Shown: positions 54,980-64,000 of the stretch, one piece after another | How positions within the stretch are numbered: the first letter of the stretch is position 1 | Layout of the letters: each line of letters starts with the position of its first letter | Notes under the pieces: model-generated | Database searches by the model: none | The model's input: only the letters and a program-made list of their open reading frames with translations | What the model was told of the DNA's origin: nothing | DNA from: Ruminococcus sp. | GTDB lineage: Bacteria; Bacillota; Clostridia; Oscillospirales; Ruminococcaceae | Assembly: GCA_015066745.1 (NCBI GenBank) | Contig: SVNW01000003.1 | Coordinates: 1 to 64,000 of the forward strand | Length of the DNA: 64,000 nt | Direction: 5' to 3' | Program-made: the position numbers and the translations under genes

Positions 54980-55699
54980 ATGGATAAAGCCGGATATTCA
55001 TTTGAAAAACTTTCGGAAAGCATATATGTATGTGCAAGTGAAGATCATCGTTTTGGGACAGATGCATTTTTACTGACTGATTTTACAAATTATAAGAGAA
55101 ATGACCTTGTTTGCGAATTGGGGACAGGGTGCGGAATAATTTCACTTATAATGTCAAGAGAAAATGCACCAAGACAGATATATGCTGTAGATATACAGGA
55201 AAATGCAATCGAACAGCTTAAACTTGGAATAGAAAAAAGCAACCTTACAAATATTGTTCCGGTATGCGCAGATCTTAAGGTTTTGTGGGACGAAGCACCG
55301 CTGGGAAAATGTTCTCTGGTTGTATGCAATCCGCCTTATAAAGCTGCCAATGCAGGAATAGAGAGCGTCCTCACATCACAGCGTATTGCAAGACATGAGA
55401 TATTATGTGATATAAATGATGTCTGCCGTGCGGCAAACAGACTGCTGAAGTTTGGCGGAAGGCTCTGTATGTGTAATCGTCCTGAAAGACTCGGAGACGT
55501 TATAGTGGCAATGAAAGCAAATGATATAGAGCCAAAAATGCTGAGATTTGTAAGCAATACACCATCGCAGGCACCGTGGCTTTTCCTTATAGAAGGCAAG
55601 AAGGGTTCAAAGCCGTATATGAAAGTAGCTCCGCAGTTATATATGCAGGGTGAAAACGGTTATTCGGACGAAGTAAAAAGAATATATAAGATAAACTGA
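54980..55699 (+). CDS. TrmN6-like SAM-dependent methyltransferase
   Basis: A 239-residue methyltransferase of the small/N6-adenine type (YfiC/TrmN6 group). ATG 54980 has AAAGGA about 10 bases upstream. Residues include HRFGTDAFLL, the SAM-binding loop ELGTGCGIISL, AVDIQENAIEQ, and the catalytic NPPY in VVCNPPYKAANAG, which marks methylation of an exocyclic amino group of a base. The E. coli relative modifies adenine 37 of tRNA-Val; in Firmicutes the homologue usually sits directly before rsmI, as here (21-bp gap), so a tRNA or rRNA target is likely. Confidence 0.85.
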   Translation: MDKAGYSFEKLSESIYVCASEDHRFGTDAFLLTDFTNYKRNDLVCELGTGCGIISLIMSRENAPRQIYAVDIQENAIEQLKLGIEKSNLTNIVPVCADLKVLWDEAPLGKCSLVVCNPPYKAANAGIESVLTSQRIARHEILCDINDVCRAANRLLKFGGRLCMCNRPERLGDVIVAMKANDIEPKMLRFVSNTPSQAPWLFLIEGKKGSKPYMKVAPQLYMQGENGYSDEVKRIYKIN

Positions 55700-55720
55700 T
55701 ATTTAGAAAGGGTTGGAATC

Positions 55721-56551
55721 ATGCCGGGAACGCTTTATGTACTGGGAACTCCTATAGGAAATATTTCCGATATAACGCTCAGAGCGCTTGATATACTAAG
55801 TGAAGTGGATTTCATAGCGGCTGAGGATACAAGAGTAACTTTGAAACTTCTCAATAAATATGATATAAAAAAACAACTTGTAAGCTATCACGATCACAGT
55901 TCAAGACTTTGTGCTGACAATATAATCAACAGATTAATGGCAGGGGAAAGCTGTGCAGTAGTAACAGATGCAGGAATGCCATGTATTTCAGACCCGGGAG
56001 AAGGTCTGGTAAAGCTTTGTTATGAAAATGAGATACCTGTAAAAGTTGTTCCGGGGCCGAGTGCTGTAGTTTCTGCGCTTGCTATTTCCGGACTTGACAC
56101 TTCCAGATTTTCTTTTGAAGGATTTTTGTCAGTGACCAAAAAACAGAGAAATGAACATCTTGAACAGGTAAAGAACAATACAAACACCATGATATTTTAC
56201 GAAGCACCGCATAAGCTTATGAATACGCTTGGCGATATGCTAAAGGTATTTGGTGACAGAAAAATTTCGCTTTGTCGTGAACTTACGAAAGTATATGAAG
56301 AAGTGATACGCTGTACTATTTCCGAAGCGATATCATATTATGAAAACAAATCTCCGAAAGGTGAGTATGTACTCGTTATAGAAGGTGCAAAACCTGAGGA
56401 AAAACCGGAGTTCACAATAGAGCAAGCTGTTGATATTGTGTGCGACCTGATAGAAAAAGGTGAAAAGACTATAACTGCCTGCAAGACAGTTGCGACACAG
56501 ACAGGGTATAAAAAAAGTGAGCTGTATCAGCTCGTAAATGAAAGAAAATAG
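55721..56551 (+). CDS. rsmI: 16S rRNA (cytidine-1402-2'-O)-methyltransferase
   Basis: A 276-residue tetrapyrrole-methylase-fold enzyme. TLYVLGTPIGNISDITLRA at the N-terminus is the RsmI signature, followed by AAEDTRVTLKLL, SYHDHS, TDAGMPCISDPGEGLV and VPGPSAVVSALAISGL. It methylates the ribose of C1402 in the ribosomal decoding centre, together with RsmH. The ATG is preceded by AGAAAGGG. It is co-transcribed with the TrmN6-like gene and closed by a strong terminator. Confidence 0.93.
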   Translation: MPGTLYVLGTPIGNISDITLRALDILSEVDFIAAEDTRVTLKLLNKYDIKKQLVSYHDHSSRLCADNIINRLMAGESCAVVTDAGMPCISDPGEGLVKLCYENEIPVKVVPGPSAVVSALAISGLDTSRFSFEGFLSVTKKQRNEHLEQVKNNTNTMIFYEAPHKLMNTLGDMLKVFGDRKISLCRELTKVYEEVIRCTISEAISYYENKSPKGEYVLVIEGAKPEEKPEFTIEQAVDIVCDLIEKGEKTITACKTVATQTGYKKSELYQLVNERK

Positions 56552-56575
56552 GACAGGCGTTTTTTCGCCTGTCCT
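56550..56575. terminator. Bidirectional terminator between rsmI and htrA
   Basis: AGGACAGGCG-TTTTTT-CGCCTGTCCT hairpin beginning at the rsmI stop codon and ending 3 bases before the htrA stop on the other strand; T residues follow on the plus strand. Confidence 0.88.
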
Positions 56576-56577
56576 TT

Positions 56578-57816
56578 TTAATAATCCCCCGAAGTATCGG
56601 GCATAAGTTTAAATTCTATCTCAAAGACGTCTTTGTTTCCGTCTTCGTCAAATCTTGCAACCTTTGCATGAACGGTGTCATTGGCACCTTTTTCTCCGAG
56701 AGATTCCATAAATGAATCATAGTCGGTAACCGGTTTACCTTCTACTTCAAATATGATATCTTCAGGCTTAAGTTCGGTGTTTGCTATATCGCAGTCTTCG
56801 CTTATTTCGCTTATAAGAAGGCCCGGACAAAGTTTTTCGGCTTCGGCAAGTTCCTTATCAAGTCCGACAAATGATATCCCTACTTTGAATCGGCCTGCAA
56901 CATATCCGTTTGCGATAAGTTCTTCTATTATAGGTTTTGCATCATTTATTGTGATGGCAAATCCAAGACCCTCGTAACTTGCGTTTATAACATCAACATA
57001 TTTTGAAGATGTTATCCCTATGACCTGACCATACATATTTACAAGTGCGCCACCTGAGTTTCCAGGGCTTATAGCAGCGTCAGTCTGTATGCAGTTCATT
57101 TCATGTGATGTTGAGTCGGCACGTATCATTCTGTTTACAGCCGATATACAGCCTTCAGATACGCTTCCTGTAAGACCGCCGGGATTTCCTATTGCAACTA
57201 CCTGTTCGCCCTGCACAGCCTCATCGGAGTTTCCGAAAACAGCTACAGGAAGTTCCGTTCCTGCAGGGTCTATTTTTATTACAGCTATATCAGTTTTGGA
57301 GTCATAACCGATAGTTGTAGCTTCATATAATGAATTATCGCCAAGAGAAACCTCAACAGCTTTTCCTGAGCTTATAACATGGGCATTTGTGACTATATAT
57401 CCGTCTTTTGAAAGAATTATACCTGAACCTGTACCGGATATACGTTTTTTAGTGATTTCCGGATAGGTTATTATTTCGACTATAGACGGACCGACTTCTT
57501 TTGCAATTCCTGCTGTTGTATATTTTCCGGTTTCATCTGTATACTCTGGAGAAGCAGGACGTGAATTTAGTCCGAGTACAACAAGATTGTCAGTGTCTGA
57601 TGAATAAAAGCCACTGTCTATTCCGAGATATCCTGTTATTATCATATATGATGAAAAAGCAAGTGCAAGAAAAATCATAAGCACTGCGAGTATAGAAAAC
57701 GGCTTTGGCATTTTCGGTGCTTCTTCTTCGAGGATATTGTTATAATCAGAAAAGCAACGAAAGCTTTCAGTCTGATATTCTTCTATATTTTTTTCAAAAA
57801 TATTATTTGTATCCAT
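56578..57816 (-). CDS. htrA: HtrA/DegP-type membrane-anchored serine protease
   Basis: A 412-residue protease. An N-terminal cytosolic tail of about 40 residues precedes one transmembrane helix (about 42-65), so the catalytic part lies outside. The trypsin-like domain has the full triad: His in TNAHV near 143, Asp in KTDIAVIKI near 174 and Ser in GNSGGAL near 254. A PDZ domain follows (about 300-405, GLLISEISEDCDIAN). HtrA proteases degrade misfolded exported proteins. It lies 51 bp downstream of the response regulator gene and is probably co-transcribed with it, which suggests control by envelope stress. Confidence 0.92.
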   Translation of the reverse strand: MDTNNIFEKNIEEYQTESFRCFSDYNNILEEEAPKMPKPFSILAVLMIFLALAFSSYMIITGYLGIDSGFYSSDTDNLVVLGLNSRPASPEYTDETGKYTTAGIAKEVGPSIVEIITYPEITKKRISGTGSGIILSKDGYIVTNAHVISSGKAVEVSLGDNSLYEATTIGYDSKTDIAVIKIDPAGTELPVAVFGNSDEAVQGEQVVAIGNPGGLTGSVSEGCISAVNRMIRADSTSHEMNCIQTDAAISPGNSGGALVNMYGQVIGITSSKYVDVINASYEGLGFAITINDAKPIIEELIANGYVAGRFKVGISFVGLDKELAEAEKLCPGLLISEISEDCDIANTELKPEDIIFEVEGKPVTDYDSFMESLGEKGANDTVHAKVARFDEDGNKDVFEIEFKLMPDTSGDY

Positions 57817-57867
57817 ATACTACCTCTGAATTTTGCCGGTTATCATGGATATAGTCGTCATCTGTTA

Positions 57868-58572
57868 TCAGATATCATTGAATTTTTCATTAAATTCAAA
57901 TTTGTATCCGACTCCCCAGACAGTTTTTATCGACCATTGTTCAGATACACCGTCAAGTTTTTCTCTTAATCTTTTTATATGAACGTCAACTGTTCTTGAA
58001 TCACCGTAGTATTCAAATCCCCATACTTCGTCAAGAAGCTGGTCTCTTGTATATACTCTGTTCGGATTTGATGCAAGATAGAAGAGAAGTTCAAGTTCTT
58101 TAGGTGGAGCATCTTTTGTTTTTCCATTTACTTTCAGTTCGTATTTTGACATGTTTACAATAAGATTGTCGTAAGTCACTTCTCTTGTTTCGATGATATT
58201 TGACTGATTTACACGTCTGTTTACGGCTTTTATACGTGCCATTACTTCTTTTATATCAAAGGGTTTGACTATATAGTCGTCAGCTCCGAGTTCAAGACCG
58301 AGAACTTTGTCAAAGGTTTCGCTTTTGGAAGTTATGATAATAAGCGGGATATTTGATTTTTTTCTTACTTCTCTGCATATCTGCCAGCCATCAGTTTTCG
58401 GAATTACAACATCAAGAAGTATGATATCGGGCTTCAGTGCATTGAACTTTATAAGAGCCTCGTCTCCGTCATGGGAGAGTATAACGCTGTAACCATCTTT
58501 TTCGAGAGAAGCTTTAAGAGTGTTACAACAGTTTTTGTCTTCGTCTATAATGAGTACCTTTCCTAGTGGCAT
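57868..58572 (-). CDS. OmpR/PhoB-family response regulator without adjacent sensor kinase
   Basis: A 234-residue regulator. ATG 58572 (MPLGKVLIIDEDKN) has AAAGGA 9 bases upstream; ATG 58593 has no ribosome site. The receiver domain has the acidic pair DED, the phospho-acceptor Asp in DIILLDVVIP, the Thr/Ser in IIITSKS and the Lys in DYIVKPF. The C-terminal winged helix has KELELLFYLASNPNRVYTRD and the recognition-helix region SRTVDVHIKRLREKL. No histidine kinase gene is next to it in the window; htrA occupies the downstream position. The layout recalls the WalR/PhoP group with htrA but lacks walK, walH and walI. Confidence 0.88.
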   Translation of the reverse strand: MPLGKVLIIDEDKNCCNTLKASLEKDGYSVILSHDGDEALIKFNALKPDIILLDVVIPKTDGWQICREVRKKSNIPLIIITSKSETFDKVLGLELGADDYIVKPFDIKEVMARIKAVNRRVNQSNIIETREVTYDNLIVNMSKYELKVNGKTKDAPPKELELLFYLASNPNRVYTRDQLLDEVWGFEYYGDSRTVDVHIKRLREKLDGVSEQWSIKTVWGVGYKFEFNEKFNDI

Positions 58573-58655
58573 CTTTATCATCCTTTTTATCATTAAATTA
58601 TGGTTGAATGTATTTGAAATTTTAAAATTTTTGTGATAAATATGTTTACTATTTT

Positions 58656-58684
58656 ATTATACAATATTAACGAATTGTGTACAA
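58656..58684 (-). promoter_or_regulatory. Promoter of the response regulator-htrA operon
   Basis: Minus strand TTGTAC (58684-58679), 17 bp, TATAAT (58661-58656), about 85 bp before the ATG. Confidence 0.65.
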
Positions 58685-58724
58685 GCTTTTAATATGAATA
58701 AATTATTTCTAAATAATGAATAAG

Positions 58725-58741
58725 TTCATAATTAGTTCATA
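58725..58741. promoter_or_regulatory. Candidate OmpR/PhoB-family binding site (direct repeat)
   Basis: TTCATA-N5-TTCATA (58725-58730 and 58736-58741), an 11-bp-period direct repeat of the kind bound by OmpR/PhoP-type dimers, lying about 41 bp upstream of the -35 box of the regulator operon. Self-regulation is an inference. The rest of the roughly 380-bp intergenic region is AT-rich with nothing else clear apart from the groESL promoter and CIRCE. Confidence 0.35.
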
Positions 58742-58848
58742 AATTGTATATAGTTGATATATCAGGGTTAAAATAACGAGAATTAGCACATAATTTCTTG
58801 TGTAATATGTGCAAGTGCACAAAGTTTTAGAAATATTAGTGAAAACAC

Positions 58849-58876
58849 TTGATTTTTTATAGTAACTTGATAAAAT
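58849..58876 (+). promoter_or_regulatory. Promoter of groESL
   Basis: TTGATT (58849-58854), 16 bp, TAAAAT (58871-58876), directly before the CIRCE operator, so HrcA bound at CIRCE would block transcription start. Confidence 0.6.
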
Positions 58877-58880
58877 ATAA

Positions 58881-58907
58881 TTAGCACTCAAAGATAATGA
58901 GTGCTAA
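58881..58907 (+). promoter_or_regulatory. CIRCE operator (HrcA binding site)
   Basis: A perfect match to the consensus inverted repeat: TTAGCACTC, nine bases, GAGTGCTAA. It lies 49 bp before groES and marks control of the operon by the heat-shock repressor HrcA. Confidence 0.97.
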
Positions 58908-58919
58908 TAAATTTGATAA

Positions 58920-59240
<321 letters not shown>

Positions 59241-59252
59241 TATAAGAAATAA

Positions 59253-60905
<1,653 letters not shown>

Positions 60906-60966
60906 TTTAAAAAATTTCCCCTCCTTTTATTAATATAAATTCACTTCCTGTCGGGAGTGAATTAGA

Positions 60967-61012
60967 AAAAGCCAAAAAAGCATTCTTTTTACGGAATGCT
61001 TTTTTGGCTTTT
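60967..61012. terminator. Terminator of groESL
   Basis: A 19-bp perfect stem, AAAAGCCAAAAAAGCATTC with its complement at 60994-61012, embedded A/T runs on both strands. A smaller hairpin (AATTCACT / AGTGAATT, about 60939-60963) precedes it. Confidence 0.88.
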
Positions 61013-61059
61013 ATATTGTAGTTACATAAAAATAAATCATTAGACTTTTTAGCTGTTTT

Positions 61060-61713
61060 TTATATATGCTTGTGGTTTAGTAAAAGATTTGCAAATGGTT
61101 TGAATGTGAGTGTTCCGGAGTTGGACTCTGTTGAATAATACGGGCTTAACTGTAAAGTGGATTCTGTTTTCAGTTTTATGAAAAGTAATGCAGTGTTTTG
61201 TGCGTCTACAAGAGCGTCGTGGATATTTTCGTTGTAGTCCAGTCCGGCAATTATCAAAGCGTCTGAAAGCTTGTACACTTTTGGAGAATTCATCTTTTCA
61301 CTGAATATCTCCTGACAGTCTTCCCATTCTTTAAAATATTTATCAAACTCAGGTATGTCAATGTATTTGTAATACATTTCTCTTGACATCTGATATGAGT
61401 CAGTGTCGCTCCATGATACAAAAACAGGATTTTCGGGTAACCATTTTATCAGACTGTCAATAGCCTCCTGAAGCTTAGGTGCGTTTTCCAGATCTGAATC
61501 ATTGATACCTGTAAGGTTGTGGATATAATCGTCTAAAGCACCGAATTCAGGGGAAACATAGGTTTTGAATGAATCGGTGATCTCAAGTTTTTCGTTGACT
61601 TTGACAGCTCCGATTTCAATGATTTCGTTACGGCAAGGGTATAAGTCCTTTTTTACGGAAGATGGTACTTTACACATTTCCAAATCTATTATTACGTATT
61701 GATTTGTTTCCAT
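61060..61713 (-). CDS. DEDDh-family 3'-5' exonuclease
   Basis: A 217-residue exonuclease of the KapD/ERI-1-like branch. Exo I is VIIDLEMC with the catalytic Asp and Glu; Exo II is FVSWSDTDSYQM with Asp; Exo III is NIHDALVDAQNTALLF with His and Asp. These proteins trim RNA or single-stranded DNA ends; in Bacillus KapD is linked to inhibition of sporulation, but the substrate here is unknown. It stands alone, convergent with groESL. Confidence 0.85.
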   Translation of the reverse strand: METNQYVIIDLEMCKVPSSVKKDLYPCRNEIIEIGAVKVNEKLEITDSFKTYVSPEFGALDDYIHNLTGINDSDLENAPKLQEAIDSLIKWLPENPVFVSWSDTDSYQMSREMYYKYIDIPEFDKYFKEWEDCQEIFSEKMNSPKVYKLSDALIIAGLDYNENIHDALVDAQNTALLFIKLKTESTLQLSPYYSTESNSGTLTFKPFANLLLNHKHI

Positions 61714-61780
61714 ATAAGTATACCTCTTAATTTCTTTTGTCTAAAATGTTGTGTGGATTTTTATATTTTTTCCTTGGTGA

Positions 61781-63160
61781 TTATAACACCTTAGGTGCAT
61801 TTTTTACGATTTTTTTGTTTTCATGCATATCAAGATAAGCTTTTTCCATAAGAACGTTTATATCGGGAATGTCACCTTTGATATGTTCAGCATATCCGAC
61901 AGCAAGTGAAAAAGGATATCCTTCATATTTTGAATACTCATACTGTAACTCTTTTTCAAGACGTTTCTTTATGGATATCTGTGACAGGCATATGAACTGA
62001 CCGCCGTTGACTCTGTAAACAGAGCCTTTGTTTCCGGCTACCTTCATCAAAATATTTCCGCATCGTGTAATGGCTGTATCACCTTTGTCATTTCCATAGC
62101 TGTTGTTTATATTACCTAGATAGTTTATATCGCAAATGGTTATATGTATTCCTTGGCAGAGAATAGGATTTTGCGAGAGTTCCTGTATCTGCCGTTCAAA
62201 TGTTTCCTTGTTGAAGGTTTGTGTCATTTTATCTGTTGCATTGTCAAGTTCGATTTTGTCTTTTTTGTTTTGTATAATATTTTTTCTGAGTTCATATATA
62301 AATATTATGAGGATCAGTGATATGGTGATCCCAAGAATTATTGCAATAGCAAGAGATTTTTCAGAACTTTCCGTACTGTCGTTGTCTGAAGAAGAAACAG
62401 GGTCGGAAGTAATATTTTCAGAAGGTATCATGTCATCGGGAGGAGGTATCATACCATCTGAGGGAGGCTGACCGGGAATCATGCCATCAGGAGGAGGCAT
62501 CATACCGTCCGGAGGAGGCTGACCTGGGATCATACCATCAGGAGGAGGTATCATTCCTCCCTGAGGCAGTTGTCCGGGAATCATGCCATTCTGAACATTT
62601 GAGTCCGGAGTCTGTGACTTACCGTCATAAAGTTCTGTCATAGTAAAATCGTCCATGTATATATCCATTTTGCCATTAGAGGACTCGATATACATATAGG
62701 CGGTCTGTGTAAGTTCCGGAAATTCAAAAGTACCATATACTTCAGTCCATTTTCCGGGCTCTACTCTCGTTATACTTACAGGTGTGTACAAATCACCGTA
62801 AGATGAATCAGTGCTTTTTAATGTACACATTATATTTTCGGCACTCGTACTTTCATGATAAACATAAAAATGTATGCTGTACTGTACTCCCGGTTTAAGA
62901 ATTTGCTGGCAGTCAAGAGTAGCACCGTGCCAGCCGTCAGATCTGTTGGTTGCTTTAAGACACGATTTTCCGGAATAACTCATAGTATCACATATTTCAA
63001 GTTTTATATTTCCCATGGTATTAAGAAAACCGTCTGTTGACTGTTCAAATCCTGCTGATTTTATAACTGTATCTTCAGCTGAAATATTTATATCAGATTT
63101 TGTTGAAATTGAAGGTAAGAGCATAGCAGATATAATAAGTGCAGATAATTTTTTGTTCAT
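61781..63160 (-). CDS. Membrane protein: extracellular CBM-like domain, Pro-rich stalk, TM helix, degenerate GGDEF domain
   Basis: A 459-residue single-pass membrane protein. Order: signal peptide (1-28); a CBM4/9/22-like beta-sandwich (about 33-180: SAGFEQSTDGFLNTM, YSGKSCLKATNRSDGWHGA, WTEVYGTFEFPE, IYMDDFTM); a Pro/Met/Gly-rich stalk of repeated GMIPGQPPPDGM type (about 190-250); one transmembrane helix (about 270-290); and a cytosolic GGDEF-fold domain (about 315-459: ITICDINYLGNINNSYGNDKGDTAI). The signature that should read RYGGDEF is RVNGGQF, so diguanylate cyclase activity is not expected. A receptor linking carbohydrate binding outside to a signalling fold inside is the natural reading. 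The ribosome site GGAGGTGA is ideal. It lies 33 bp downstream of a paralogue. Confidence 0.8.
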   Translation of the reverse strand: MNKKLSALIISAMLLPSISTKSDINISAEDTVIKSAGFEQSTDGFLNTMGNIKLEICDTMSYSGKSCLKATNRSDGWHGATLDCQQILKPGVQYSIHFYVYHESTSAENIMCTLKSTDSSYGDLYTPVSITRVEPGKWTEVYGTFEFPELTQTAYMYIESSNGKMDIYMDDFTMTELYDGKSQTPDSNVQNGMIPGQLPQGGMIPPPDGMIPGQPPPDGMMPPPDGMIPGQPPSDGMIPPPDDMIPSENITSDPVSSSDNDSTESSEKSLAIAIILGITISLILIIFIYELRKNIIQNKKDKIELDNATDKMTQTFNKETFERQIQELSQNPILCQGIHITICDINYLGNINNSYGNDKGDTAITRCGNILMKVAGNKGSVYRVNGGQFICLSQISIKKRLEKELQYEYSKYEGYPFSLAVGYAEHIKGDIPDINVLMEKAYLDMHENKKIVKNAPKVL

Positions 63161-63193
63161 AAATTTTAGTCACCTCCGAAATTTTACGTTACC

Positions 63194-64000
63194 TCAGATG
63201 TCGATTTTAAATTTTCTGAGAGTTTCTGCGTTCTTGGCTCTGATAACATTTTTGTTTTCAAGCATTTCATTTTCGGCTATACCGATAAGTGCTTTTATAC
63301 CTGAACGTGTGTCATCTCTTGAAAAAGAAAATCCTGATGCAACAAAGAACGGGTATTTATAGTTTTGTTTTGAAGCAAGTTCAAATTCGTTTTCTATTTT
63401 ATTTCTGAATGGTGTGTTTGAAATACATACAAATCTGTTTGCATCTGTGCGGTACACTTTACCGTTTCGTCCGACTATGCTCATAAGTATGCCGGCACAT
63501 CTGATTATTGCTTCATCTCCTGTACTGTATCCGTAAATTTCATTGATCTGACCCACAAAGCTTACGTCACAAACTGCAACATACAGTTCTTTGTACATAG
63601 AAGGGGAGATAGTAAGAGCTTCTATTTTTTTATTGTATTCTTCTTTCTTAAATGCTTTTGTCATAGGATCAAGTGATTTTGATGATTTTACACCAAGCTT
63701 GTTGTTTTGTAAGAGATATCTGAGCAACAAAGCAAGAAGAATCAGTATAATTATTATAACAAGTACTGCAGTGAATCCTGAACTGTCATTTTTATCATGA
63801 TTATCTTCTGATTTTTTTTCTGTTATTTCAGTTTTGACAGGATCGCTGACGGCAGGTGCTTGGACGGTAGCTTCGGTTTCTTCTTTTATACTTTCTTTGG
63901 TTGTATTTTCTTCGGGTGCAGGAGTTGCCTTTTGCGTAATTTCAGAAGTTATTTCCGATTGGACCGGTTCTGCATTTGCAACAAGTGTTATATTAACGTC
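63194..64000 (-). CDS. Paralogous membrane protein with degenerate GGDEF domain (5' end outside window)
   Basis: The frame stays open from the stop at 63194 to the window edge, giving at least 269 residues. The visible N-terminal part is a Thr/Glu/Pro-rich extracellular stalk (about 63800-64000), then one transmembrane helix (VLVIIIILILLALLL), then a GGDEF-fold domain (VAVCDVSFVGQINEIYGYSTGDEAIIR, quoted as VAVCDVSFVGQ and EIYGYSTGDEAIIR). The signature motif is RTDANRF, even further from RYGGDEF than in the downstream neighbour, so it should be catalytically dead. TTG 63730 is not the true start, since the helix lies upstream of it. By analogy with the neighbour an extracellular ligand-binding domain may lie beyond the window. 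Confidence 0.8.
   Translation of the reverse strand, partial: DVNITLVANAEPVQSEITSEITQKATPAPEENTTKESIKEETEATVQAPAVSDPVKTEITEKKSEDNHDKNDSSGFTAVLVIIIILILLALLLRYLLQNNKLGVKSSKSLDPMTKAFKKEEYNKKIEALTISPSMYKELYVAVCDVSFVGQINEIYGYSTGDEAIIRCAGILMSIVGRNGKVYRTDANRFVCISNTPFRNKIENEFELASKQNYKYPFFVASGFSFSRDDTRSGIKALIGIAENEMLENKNVIRAKNAETLRKFKIDI

Noticed and set aside
61781..63160. Active diguanylate cyclase
   Set aside because: The signature is RVNGGQF, lacking the Asp/Glu needed for metal and substrate binding; the neighbour has RTDANRF.

Overview
The window is a chromosomal piece of an AT-rich, anaerobic, fibre-degrading Firmicute, most like Ruminococcus (R. flavefaciens / R. champanellensis type). This rests on dockerin and cohesin modules, Thr-rich linkers, a GH5 glucanase, a CBM22-GH10-CBM-dockerin-CE1 xylanase/esterase, a SpoIID homologue, a CIRCE-controlled groESL operon and strong sigma-A-type promoters. 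The species is inferred; no 16S rRNA gene is present.

Region 1 (1-21456, + strand) is a run of five secreted proteins that appear non-catalytic: a BspA-like LRR protein with a C-terminal dockerin, a protein with two cohesin-like domains and a CAP domain, a second LRR-dockerin protein, a 2557-residue protein with a cohesin-like domain, FnIII/Ig repeats and an InlB-type repeat, and a 2313-residue beta-solenoid/FnIII/LRR protein. The last three form a tight operon (1-nt gap, then 1-nt overlap). Cohesin and dockerin partners encoded side by side suggest a self-assembling surface complex for adhesion rather than for hydrolysis.

Region 2 (21473-24330, mostly - strand) holds a GH5 lipoprotein, a water-type aquaporin whose leader contains a terminator-like hairpin, an unexplained intergenic stretch that may encode a small RNA, and tRNA-Leu(CAG).

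Region 3 (24355-42642, + strand) is a cell-surface polysaccharide locus. It encodes an initiating sugar-phosphate transferase, ManC, Gmd and an Rmd-like reductase (a GDP-D-rhamnose pathway), four GT4 glycosyltransferases, a Wzm/Wzt exporter with a Wzt carbohydrate-binding tail, and a small coiled-coil protein. It is split by four tandem, translationally coupled copies of an AAA-ATPase/PD-(D/E)XK gene (31364-37720). These copies are clear mosaics of one another.

Region 4 (42712-56575) contains pyruvate kinase, the multimodular xylanase/esterase, SpoIID, citrate synthase, a SEC-C/TPR protein, a Cof-type HAD phosphatase, PnuC, a MITE-like inverted-repeat element next to tRNA-Arg(CCT), an Rpn-like nuclease, a TrmN6-like methyltransferase and RsmI.

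Region 5 (56578-64000) contains an HtrA protease with a response regulator that has no adjacent kinase, groESL, a DEDDh exonuclease, and two tandem membrane proteins with degenerate GGDEF domains. One of these has an extracellular carbohydrate-binding module; the other runs off the window end.

The best candidates for undescribed biology are the mosaic ATPase-nuclease array inside the D-rhamnan-type locus, the adhesion-type cohesin/dockerin cluster, the carbohydrate-binding degenerate-GGDEF receptor pair, and the aquaporin leader attenuator.
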